A stretch of 64,000 nucleotides of DNA from Chryseolinea soli (GTDB lineage: Bacteria > Bacteroidota > Bacteroidia > Cytophagales > Cyclobacteriaceae), in NCBI RefSeq assembly GCF_003589925.1, contig NZ_CP032382.1, forward strand, positions 7,316,001 to 7,380,000, read 5' to 3'. Every line of letters starts with the position of its first letter. The stretch's first letter is position 1. The translations under genes and the position numbers were made by a program. The notes under the pieces are model-generated. The model had not been told where the DNA came from and searched no databases. It was given only the letters and a program-made list of their open reading frames with translations. Shown here in pieces: positions 18,159-25,500 of the stretch.

Positions 18159-19607
18159 TCAGGGCTTTGCCTGGCTCGTCATTTTCACCCGCTGATCGTT
18201 GCGACGCAGCATCAGGAAATACACCGGTATGCCCAACAGGATGATGGCCAGGCCGGGAAGGGTGAAGTTGGTTTCAAAGATCAGGAGCAACAGCGCCAGG
18301 GCGATGGCGATGGCAATATAAAGGGCCGGAAGGATGGGGTAGCCAAAGGCTTTGTAGGGACGCTCGAGGTCGGGGCGGCTTTTGCGCAGCCGGAAGATCC
18401 CGAAAATGGTCAGTGCGTAAAATATCAGCACACCGAAGATGACCAGTGCCAGCAGCTCATTGTATTTTCCCGTCAAACACAAGGCCGAGGCCCAGACGGC
18501 CTGCATCCACAAGCTATTGGCGGGCACGCCTTGTTCGTTCAATTCTTTTGCCTGGGCAAAGAACAGGTTGTCCTTGGCCATGGTGTAGTAGACGCGGGCT
18601 CCCGACATGATCAGCCCATTGTTGCAGCCAAACGTGGAGATCATGATCATCACGGCGATGACGATCGTTCCCGACGCACCGAATATGCGCTCCGCAGCCA
18701 CGACGCCGATGCGATCGCTCTTGGCAAAAGCAATGTCCTGCAGCGGCACCACGGCCAGGTACATGATATTGGCCAGTACATAAACCACGATCACGATCAC
18801 CGTGCCCAGCACAAGACTTAACCCGATGTTGCGTTGAGGATTTTTCACTTCGCCGGCGATAAATGAAATGTTGTGCCACGAGTCGCAGGAAAACAACGAG
18901 CCTTTCATGGCGATGGCCACGGCTCCAAAGGCAGCGAGACCCGCCAGGGGGAGATGGCTTGCCATGTCACCGTCTTTTACCAGCGACGACAGCTTCCAGG
19001 CGTCCTGCCAGTTCGCGTCCCAAATCGCGGCGTCTGCTCCCCACCAAAATCCAAAACCAATGAGGCCCACCAGCGAGAGGATCTTGATGATCGTGAGGGA
19101 TGTCTGCACAACCACACCGTTGCGAACGCCGCGGGTGTTGACAAACGTGAGCAAGAGAATGACACCGATGGACAGCAACTGTGACGCCGCCAAGTGAAAC
19201 CCGCCCACGGTGAAAAGTATATGGTCTTCGCCCACGCCGGGCACCAGGTAGGACGTAAATTTGGCAAAGGCCACGCCCACCGCGGCGATCGTGCCGGTTT
19301 GGATGATGGTGAAAAATGTCCAGCCATATAGAAAGCCAACCAGTGGACTATAGGCCTCGCGCAGGTACACGTACATTCCCCCGGCTTTGGGAAACATGGC
19401 CGACAACTCGCCATAACTGACAGCGGCAATGATGGTGACCACGCCGGCCAGCACCCACATGCCCAGTAACAAACCCGCACTGCCCACGTTTCGCGCGATT
19501 TCGGCGCTCACAATAAAGATCCCCGACCCGATCATCGACCCAGCCACGACCATGGTTGCATCCAGCAATCCTACATTCCGTTTGAACTCACGCTGCGCTT
19601 CTGCCAT
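18159..19607 (-). CDS. APC family amino acid permease
   Basis: 482 residues with about twelve hydrophobic segments. The first has the APC signature VGLLDATMVVAGSMIGSGIF (the glycine-rich unwound TM1 that binds the amino-acid backbone). GSLFSCDSWHNISFIAGEVKNP is the conserved TM6-to-loop region of LAT/APC transporters. It would bring amino acids across the inner membrane. Being 135 bp upstream of the hydroxyproline operon on the same strand, free hydroxyproline or proline is the likely cargo, by context only. It is divergent from the Xaa-Pro aminopeptidase gene. Confidence 0.88.
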   Translation of the reverse strand: MAEAQREFKRNVGLLDATMVVAGSMIGSGIFIVSAEIARNVGSAGLLLGMWVLAGVVTIIAAVSYGELSAMFPKAGGMYVYLREAYSPLVGFLYGWTFFTIIQTGTIAAVGVAFAKFTSYLVPGVGEDHILFTVGGFHLAASQLLSIGVILLLTFVNTRGVRNGVVVQTSLTIIKILSLVGLIGFGFWWGADAAIWDANWQDAWKLSSLVKDGDMASHLPLAGLAAFGAVAIAMKGSLFSCDSWHNISFIAGEVKNPQRNIGLSLVLGTVIVIVVYVLANIMYLAVVPLQDIAFAKSDRIGVVAAERIFGASGTIVIAVMIMISTFGCNNGLIMSGARVYYTMAKDNLFFAQAKELNEQGVPANSLWMQAVWASALCLTGKYNELLALVIFGVLIFYALTIFGIFRLRKSRPDLERPYKAFGYPILPALYIAIAIALALLLLIFETNFTLPGLAIILLGIPVYFLMLRRNDQRVKMTSQAKP

Positions 19608-19675
19608 AGGCCATATCCAGGGTTAGAATAGTTAGAATTAAAGATACGGCTCAAACCCGTCAGTTCCCATGTAAA

Positions 19676-19704
19676 AATTAACCTTACCTGATACGATTTT
19701 CACC
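19676..19704 (+). promoter_or_regulatory. Candidate operator in the permease/pepP divergent region
   Basis: The stretch contains CCTTACCTGATACGATTTTCACC, which combines the CTTACCTGAT motif of 22991-23006 (minus) and the GATACGATTT motif of 4770 and 18100. It lies 69 bp from the permease start and 116 bp from the aminopeptidase start. A shared regulator of the locus could bind here; this is inference from recurrence. Confidence 0.4.
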
Positions 19705-19819
19705 ACTTGGTAAAATGCGCCAGGATGCGCCCCGATAGTAGTCGTTTGAATTTTTACAAGAAAGATTTAGGTTTAGGCCGCATATTCTTTGCAGGAAGTA
19801 ACCTCTAACGCCTTATCTC

Positions 19820-21217
19820 ATGAACGCTCCAACCTTCTCTCCTGATGTTTATAAAAGCAGACGCGCCCTTCTGAAAAACAAGGTCGCGTCCGGCATTATT
19901 CTTTTGCCGGCCAATCTTCAGTCTCCCATTAACTATACCGACAACGCCTACGCTTTTCGTCAGGACAGCACGTTCCTGTATTACTTCGGCCTGGAGTTGG
20001 ACGCGTTGGTGGGTGTGATCGATGTGGACAACGACCAGGAAATTCTTTTTGGAAACGACTCCACGGTGGACGATCTGGTATGGACCGGGCCGAAACCTAC
20101 GGTACAGGAGTTGGCGTCACAAGTAGGTATAGGGGTTTCGAAGCCGCTGACTTCCCTGGCGACACTCCTATCAAAAGCCACCGCAGATAAAAGAACGATC
20201 CATTGGCTTGCCCCCTATCGTGCCGATGTCGCGATCAGGCTTTCCGAATGGCTGTCACTGCCTGTGCAGACCATTCAAAGTACGCCTTCAAAATCCCTCG
20301 TGAATGCCATCACCGAACAACGCATTCAAAAGAGTAAAGCCGAGATCGTTGAGTTGGAGAAAGCCGTGAGCGTGAGTGCCGATATGCATTTGATGGCCAT
20401 ACGCTCTGTTCAGGCCGGTATGTTCGAATATGAATTGCTGAGCTGTATCGAGGCCGTTGCCTATGCCAACAACTGCCGGACATCTTATCCTTCCATTGTT
20501 ACGACCAACGGACAAACGCTTCACAACCATTTTTATGGTAACAAACTCCAGGAAGGAAAAATGGTGCTTTGCGATAGCGGCGCCGAACTTCCGTCGGGCT
20601 ACTGTGGTGACTTGACGCGTACGTTTCCCATCGGCAAAAATTTCACACAGAAACAAAAAGAGGTTTATCAAATCGTGCTGAACGCCTTGACCGTGGCCGA
20701 GGGCCTGCTAAAACCGGGCGTGTTCTTTAAAGATATTCACCTCGCCGCCTGCCGGGAACTGACCAAAGGACTTCAACAACTTGGTCTCATGCGGGGCGAC
20801 GTGGACGAATCTGTGAACGCCGGTGCTCACGCGTTGTTTTTTCAATGCGGTCTGGGTCACCTCATCGGGTTGGATGTGCACGATATGGAAAACCTCGGCG
20901 AGGATCATGTGGGGTATGGCCAGGAGGTGAGTCGAAATCCCGCTTTTGGGATCAAGAGTTTGCGACTAGCGAGAAGGTTGCAGGAAGGCTTCACGCTGAC
21001 GGTGGAGCCTGGGCTTTATTTCATTCCCGAATTGATCGACATGTGGAGAGCTGAAAAGAAATTTGAGTCTTTCATCAACTATAGCGCGGCGGAAGCTTAC
21101 AAAACTTTTGGCGGCATCCGGATAGAAGACAATCTCCTGGTGACCGCGGATGGTTCCCACTTGCTTGGTAAGCCTCTTGCTAAAACGATAAATGAAATAG
21201 AAGGGTTGAGAACCTAG
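19820..21217 (+). CDS. pepP: Xaa-Pro aminopeptidase (M24B, PepP-like)
   Basis: 465 residues, no signal peptide, cytoplasmic. The N-terminal creatinase-like domain (FRQDSTFLYYFGLELD) precedes the pita-bread metallopeptidase. The dinuclear metal ligands are visible: Asp in LCDSGAELPSGYCGDLTRTF (two Asp), His in GLGHLIGLDVHD, Glu in FTLTVEPGLYF and Glu in GGIRIEDNLLV. It removes the residue preceding proline or hydroxyproline, releasing the imino acid from Xaa-Pro/Xaa-Hyp peptides. The gene is divergent from the permease and faces the POT transporter, which fits the last proteolytic step before hydroxyproline catabolism. Confidence 0.92.
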   Translation: MNAPTFSPDVYKSRRALLKNKVASGIILLPANLQSPINYTDNAYAFRQDSTFLYYFGLELDALVGVIDVDNDQEILFGNDSTVDDLVWTGPKPTVQELASQVGIGVSKPLTSLATLLSKATADKRTIHWLAPYRADVAIRLSEWLSLPVQTIQSTPSKSLVNAITEQRIQKSKAEIVELEKAVSVSADMHLMAIRSVQAGMFEYELLSCIEAVAYANNCRTSYPSIVTTNGQTLHNHFYGNKLQEGKMVLCDSGAELPSGYCGDLTRTFPIGKNFTQKQKEVYQIVLNALTVAEGLLKPGVFFKDIHLAACRELTKGLQQLGLMRGDVDESVNAGAHALFFQCGLGHLIGLDVHDMENLGEDHVGYGQEVSRNPAFGIKSLRLARRLQEGFTLTVEPGLYFIPELIDMWRAEKKFESFINYSAAEAYKTFGGIRIEDNLLVTADGSHLLGKPLAKTINEIEGLRT

Positions 21218-21251
21218 GGAAGTCAAGGGGAGTGACAAAAAATTCAGTTTG

Positions 21252-21329
21252 AACCGCAAAGGCGCAAAGAGCGCAGAGGAGACGCGAAGCGCTTTGCGTT
21301 AACTTTGCGCTCTTTGCGCCTTTGCGGTT
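21252..21329. repeat. 24-bp perfect inverted repeat between convergent pepP and POT genes
   Basis: The arms at 21252-21275 and 21306-21329 are perfect reverse complements built from CGCAAAG-type units. The 30-nt loop holds a further AAGCGCTT palindrome flanked by ACGC/GCGT. It probably acts as a bidirectional transcription terminator and belongs to the CGCAAAG-rich intergenic repeats often seen in Bacteroidota. Confidence 0.7.
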
Positions 21330-21371
21330 TAAGTTTCTTGGGGGAGAGCAAATAGGCTTCCAGTTGCTCTC

Positions 21372-22859
21372 TTAGATCTTTGCCACAACCCTACTCGAAG
21401 CAAACCTCAGTTTCTTGCTAAGCACAAAAACCGTGATCCCTGCGAAGCCGACGCCGATGGCCAGAAACAGGAACAGGTTGACCATCACCCCGGGATCTTG
21501 CTGGATTCTTTCGTTGCTCATGTTGCTGGTCAGCAAACCGGCCAGCAAATTTCCCAGCGCCAGCGACAGGAACCACACGCCCATGAGTTGGGCGGCGAAT
21601 TTCTGGGGCGCCAATTTTTTTACGGCGCTCAGTCCTACGGGATACAAACAGATCTCTCCAAACGTGTTCAGCACATAGGTGACAATGAGCCACCCCGGAA
21701 GCGCCTTTTGCCCTTGCGCCACCACCAATGCTGCGCCCGTCATCACGAAAAAGCTGGCAGAGATAAATAACAATCCGAAGGAAAGTTTTACGGGGATGGC
21801 CGGATCAATATTCCGTTTCGACAGCCACAACCAAAGCCATGCAAAAAAGGGTGCAAAGATCAGCACGCCCACGGCCGGAACCGCCTGGAGCCAGGAGGCG
21901 GGCATCTCGAAGTTTCCAATGTGCAAGTCGGTGTAGCGCAAGGCAAATAGGTTTAGCGACGAACCTTGTTGCTCATAGCCCATGTAGAAAATGACCGACG
22001 TAGCAAAAAAACTCAGGATTGACAAAACACCGTTGCGTTCCTGTTTTGTGAGACGGGCCCCGAAGAGGAGATAACAAAAATAGACGATCGTGCATCCCAC
22101 GATGATATACACAAATGCCTTGGCCAGCCAAATCGGGTCGATCACCAGAACTCTTGTCACCAATGCGATCACAAACAGGCCGACCAGCAACGTCGCTATA
22201 CCAAGCCTGCGTGCATTCTTCTTTCGTTGTTCGCTCACGTCCCTGTCTGTTTCTATTGGTGCGGGAGGCAGGTATTTCTCGGACAATTTATATTGCACCA
22301 GCCCGATGAGCATGCCGGCGCCGGCCAGGGCAAAGCCATAGTGCCAGTTCACTTTTTCACCGAAGTAGCCCGTAATAAACGGCGCGACAAAGGCGCCGAT
22401 GTTGATGCCCATGAAGAAAACAGAAAAACCCGAATCCCGTTTCGCGTTTTCCTCCTTAGCATAAAGTTCACCTACTAAACTGCTGATGTTGGGTTTCAGT
22501 AAACCCGTGCCGATGGCGATGAGCAACAAGCCCACAAAAAACGTTTCCATGTAGGGAAAAGCCATGAGCACGTGCCCCAGGCAAATGATGCATGCACCAT
22601 AAAAGACGCTTCTGCGCAGGCCCCAAACGTTATCGGCGATCCAGCCGCCGGGCAAGGCCAGCATATACACCATCATGGTATAGATCCCATAGATCGCGCC
22701 TCCGGTTTCTTCGCTAAATCCGAGCCCGCCTTTTTCGGCGCTGGTGATCATGAACAGCATGAGCAGGGCGCGCATGCCGTAGTAGCTAAACCGTTCCCAC
22801 ATCTCGGTGAAGAACAGCGTGGCAAGTCCGCGGGGATGTCCGAAAAAAGTTGGATTCAT
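21372..22859 (-). CDS. POT/PTR2 family proton-dependent di- and tripeptide transporter
   Basis: 495 residues, MFS fold with about 14 hydrophobic segments. The N-terminus has the diagnostic FFTEMWERFSYYGMRALLML (the ExxERFxYY proton-coupling motif of TM1). The second PTR2 signature region is FSVFFMGINIGAFVAPFITGYFGE. It imports di- and tripeptides with protons. Placed between the Xaa-Pro aminopeptidase and the Nudix regulator, it is the natural importer for dipeptides made by the secreted DPP IV-like enzyme. It is divergent from the Nudix regulator gene, with a 223-bp shared region. Confidence 0.92.
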   Translation of the reverse strand: MNPTFFGHPRGLATLFFTEMWERFSYYGMRALLMLFMITSAEKGGLGFSEETGGAIYGIYTMMVYMLALPGGWIADNVWGLRRSVFYGACIICLGHVLMAFPYMETFFVGLLLIAIGTGLLKPNISSLVGELYAKEENAKRDSGFSVFFMGINIGAFVAPFITGYFGEKVNWHYGFALAGAGMLIGLVQYKLSEKYLPPAPIETDRDVSEQRKKNARRLGIATLLVGLFVIALVTRVLVIDPIWLAKAFVYIIVGCTIVYFCYLLFGARLTKQERNGVLSILSFFATSVIFYMGYEQQGSSLNLFALRYTDLHIGNFEMPASWLQAVPAVGVLIFAPFFAWLWLWLSKRNIDPAIPVKLSFGLLFISASFFVMTGAALVVAQGQKALPGWLIVTYVLNTFGEICLYPVGLSAVKKLAPQKFAAQLMGVWFLSLALGNLLAGLLTSNMSNERIQQDPGVMVNLFLFLAIGVGFAGITVFVLSKKLRFASSRVVAKI

Positions 22860-22990
22860 CGTTGAGGCTGTTGAAAACGAAGCTAAGGTTTAATTCCGCC
22901 CGGTGCAATAAACAAATTTTATCCTCCCGTAATCAAATTTTGGCGTTTCATTTTTTTTATTCTTCTGCACTTCGTCCTTCTGATACGCAG

Positions 22991-23006
22991 ATCAGGTAAG
23001 ATAATA
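22991..23006 (-). promoter_or_regulatory. Candidate operator TATTATCTTACCTGAT
   Basis: Read on the minus strand, this 16-mer matches TATTATCCTACCCTGAT at 4856 apart from one substitution and one extra C. It also shares CTTACCTGAT with 19683. It sits in the divergent region between the peptide transporter and the Nudix regulator. A regulator-binding role is inferred. Confidence 0.35.
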
Positions 23007-23082
23007 CCACAATAAATTAAAAACGTACCATCTCCCTTTTTACTTAATGACCATCTTCCGGTGTTGAAGAAAATGTTGGACT

Positions 23083-23772
23083 ATGGATATCAACAGTTAT
23101 AAAAGCCATCGAAAAGTACTTGCTGCTGTCGATTGCATCATTTTTGGTTTTGATGGAAACCAGCTGAAAGCCCTTCTCATCAAGCGTGGCTTCGAGCCCC
23201 ACAAAGGAAGGTGGTCGCTCATGGGAGGCTTTATCCACGACGACGAAGATGCCGACCGCGCGGCGGTGCGCGTCTTGAAAAAACTCACCGGAATGGACAA
23301 TATTTACATGGAGCAGTTGCACACCTTTTCGCAGGTGGACCGCGACTCAGCCGGAAGAGTGATCTCCATTGCCTACTTTGCCCTCATCAACATCGCCGAC
23401 TACAGCGAACAATTGCAAGCCGAACACGAGGCCAAATGGTTTGAGTTGAGTCAATTGCCCGAGCTTGTTTTTGATCACACGGTCATGGTGTTAAAAGCCC
23501 AGGAGTCCTTGCGGGAGAAAGTTGCCCGGCAGCCCATCGGGTTCGAGTTGTTGCCCAGCAAATTTACATTGCCACAGCTTCAGTCGTTATATGAAGCGAT
23601 CTATGAGACGTCGCTGGATACGCGGAATTTCTCTAAGCGAATTCTGGCGCTTGGAGTGCTTAATAAACTGGATGAGAAGGAAAAGAAAAATTCGCGGCGG
23701 GGTGCGTTCTATTACGTATTCGATTCTATTAAATACAAAAGTCTCGAGACCAATGGTGTCCGGTTCATTTGA
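23083..23772 (+). CDS. AraR/NrtR-type Nudix-domain transcriptional regulator
   Basis: 229 residues: a Nudix domain (1 to about 145) followed by a winged-helix domain (about 150-229, FTLPQLQSLYEAIYETSLDTRNF then the SRRGAFYYVF wing). This architecture is that of NrtR, and in Bacteroidota of AraR, which senses L-arabinose and controls arabinose utilisation genes. The Nudix box (GGFIHDDEDADRAAVRVLKKLTG) has lost the REUxEE glutamates, so it is a ligand-binding rather than a catalytic domain. The position next to SusC/SusD and the arabinofuranosidase locus supports an arabinose-responsive role. The start could also be an internal Met, but the ATG at 23083 gives a normal N-terminus. Confidence 0.85.
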   Translation: MDINSYKSHRKVLAAVDCIIFGFDGNQLKALLIKRGFEPHKGRWSLMGGFIHDDEDADRAAVRVLKKLTGMDNIYMEQLHTFSQVDRDSAGRVISIAYFALINIADYSEQLQAEHEAKWFELSQLPELVFDHTVMVLKAQESLREKVARQPIGFELLPSKFTLPQLQSLYEAIYETSLDTRNFSKRILALGVLNKLDEKEKKNSRRGAFYYVFDSIKYKSLETNGVRFI

Positions 23773-23796
23773 GGTGGGAGGCCTGCATCAGTTTTT

Positions 23797-23816
23797 ACCG
23801 CCTCACCTTCGCTAAA
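23797..23816. repeat. Short copy of a dispersed intergenic repeat (ACCGCCTCACCTTCGCTAAA)
   Basis: This 20-bp block matches the ends of longer copies at 28790-28858, 29051-29160 (reverse) and 36101-36160. It lies between the convergent Nudix regulator and susD genes. Confidence 0.6.
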
Positions 23817-23841
23817 TGGAATTTGTTTACTCTCGAATTTA

Positions 23842-23881
23842 AAAAAAAGTAGAAGGGCTCGCATCGCAGCGAGCCCTTCTG
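23842..23881 (-). terminator. Rho-independent terminator of the susCD operon
   Basis: On the minus strand an 11-bp perfect stem (AGAAGGGCTCG/CGAGCCCTTCT, 8-nt loop) is followed within two bases by eight T. It begins 13 bp past the susD stop. Confidence 0.85.
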
Positions 23882-23894
23882 TCTTTCATTGCGA

Positions 23895-25490
23895 TCAGTA
23901 GCCCGGATTTTGACCGAGGTTGGTATTGGTTTCCCGCTGGGGTTGAGGGATCGGGAAAATGACGCGGTAGTCGCCGTTGGGTTTGTGGGTGAGCCACTTC
24001 TTCTTGGTGTACACCCCAAAGCGGATCAGGTCTTGTCTCCGGTGGTGTTCGCCGACAAACTCCCAGGCCAGTTCATCTAAAAATCGTCCGTTCACAATGT
24101 CGGCTCCGCCTTCGTATTCGGTGATGGCGCCATTCTCATAGTAACCATATTCGTAGGTGCTGCCCCCGGCCAATTGTGCGCCGGTGACCTCCGCTTTTTC
24201 CGGGGCACTTTTGAAAGCACGCTGTCTGACTTCCGTCACAATTTGCGCGGCATCGTCCTTCTGGCCTTTTCTCAGGAGACATTCCGCTTTGATCATCAGC
24301 GCGTCGGCGTAACGGTAGATCGGCACATCGTTGTCGGGATTGATGGTGAAACCGATCGGTATTTCGTATTTCACAAAACGATAGCCTTCGTTGTATTCCG
24401 CCGCGTCGACGCTGGTCATGTAGTTGATGTATTCGAATTGTTTGTCGCCGTCCATGATGGGTTCTCCGGAGGCTTTGTATTGCAAGCCGCCTTGCCAGCA
24501 TTCTTTCATCCGGCTATCGTTCTTGTCATACGTATCTAAAAATTGGGGGATACCACAACTTCCTCCCCAGGGCTCAGGCATGTTATACGTAGCGGCACTC
24601 AACGGGTGAAGGGTCTTGAAAGGATAGTAGGTATTCATGTTGGCCGTGTATTCCTTGCTGTAAGGGATCGAAAATATCTCCTCCGGCGTGTTGGTGTTGT
24701 TCACCGCAAAATTGGCCGAGTAGCTCGACAACAAGGTGAACTGACCGCTGCCAATGATATCGTTCACCTGGGTCAACGCATCATCCCATCGCGCGGTGCC
24801 GACATATACCTCTGAATTCAGATACAATTTCGCGAGTGTCATCTTAGCCGCCCATCGCGTGACACGCCCGTAGGTTTTCTGGCTGTTCTCCTCGCTCAGG
24901 TAGGGCATGGTTTGAGTGAGTTCCTCTTCAATGAAATTGTATACCTCCTGGCCCGTGCTCTGTTCGGGCAGAAATCCTTTGGGCACATCAAACCTGGTGA
25001 CGATGGGGACGTTCCTGAAATTATCCAGCAGCAGGTAGTAGTAGATGGCGCGCAAGGCCCTCAACTCGGCCAGCGTGTTTTCCTTGTTCTCGATCTCGCC
25101 TAAGGCTTCGATTTGAAACGCTGCTTTGTTGCAGGCGTTGATCCCAGCGTATGCACGCACCCATAAGTTATTGCCGTGTTCGATGGCCGGCCCCCAGGTG
25201 TGCTTGTGCATGTCGAGGTACAGGTCACCCCAGCCGATGCCCACGCGGAAAGGCGTAACGATCAAATCGGATGATTCTTCATAGATGTCAAAAAGACCGT
25301 TCCATCCCCAGTATACTTCGCGGAATTGGGCAAAGGCCGGCGCGATGATCGTGGTCAGGTCGTCGGCGGTCAGTTTTGTTTCGTCCGACGAAATGACGTC
25401 ATACATATTTTCATCGAGGTTGGTACAGGAGAACAGGCCGATCGAAAACAATAGACCTGAGAGCAACCGTTTCATATTTGTTATTTTCAT
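23895..25490 (-). CDS. susD: SusD/RagB family outer-membrane lipoprotein
   Basis: 531 residues. A lipoprotein signal (MKRLLSGLLFSIGLFSC) places the cysteine at the processed N-terminus. A start at the second Met (25475) is equally possible. SusD proteins are surface lipoproteins that cap the SusC pore and capture oligosaccharides or glycopeptides. Family marks include RALRAIYYYLLLDNFRNVPI in the TPR-like helical core, WAAKMTLAKLYLN, and the C-terminal ADALMIKAECLLRKGQ and FLDELAWEFVGEHHRRQDLIRFG. It lies 10 bp after susC and ends at a strong terminator. Ligand unknown; arabinosylated glycopeptide or arabinan fragments would fit the neighbours. Confidence 0.93.
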   Translation of the reverse strand: MKITNMKRLLSGLLFSIGLFSCTNLDENMYDVISSDETKLTADDLTTIIAPAFAQFREVYWGWNGLFDIYEESSDLIVTPFRVGIGWGDLYLDMHKHTWGPAIEHGNNLWVRAYAGINACNKAAFQIEALGEIENKENTLAELRALRAIYYYLLLDNFRNVPIVTRFDVPKGFLPEQSTGQEVYNFIEEELTQTMPYLSEENSQKTYGRVTRWAAKMTLAKLYLNSEVYVGTARWDDALTQVNDIIGSGQFTLLSSYSANFAVNNTNTPEEIFSIPYSKEYTANMNTYYPFKTLHPLSAATYNMPEPWGGSCGIPQFLDTYDKNDSRMKECWQGGLQYKASGEPIMDGDKQFEYINYMTSVDAAEYNEGYRFVKYEIPIGFTINPDNDVPIYRYADALMIKAECLLRKGQKDDAAQIVTEVRQRAFKSAPEKAEVTGAQLAGGSTYEYGYYENGAITEYEGGADIVNGRFLDELAWEFVGEHHRRQDLIRFGVYTKKKWLTHKPNGDYRVIFPIPQPQRETNTNLGQNPGY

Positions 25491-25500
25491 AATCCGTTCT

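Noticed and set aside
2184..23006. Interpretation as a collagen-only degradation locus
   Set aside because: Collagen also yields hydroxyproline, but the three arabinofuranosidases and the AraR-like regulator are not explained by it. It remains the main alternative for the peptide and hydroxyproline half.
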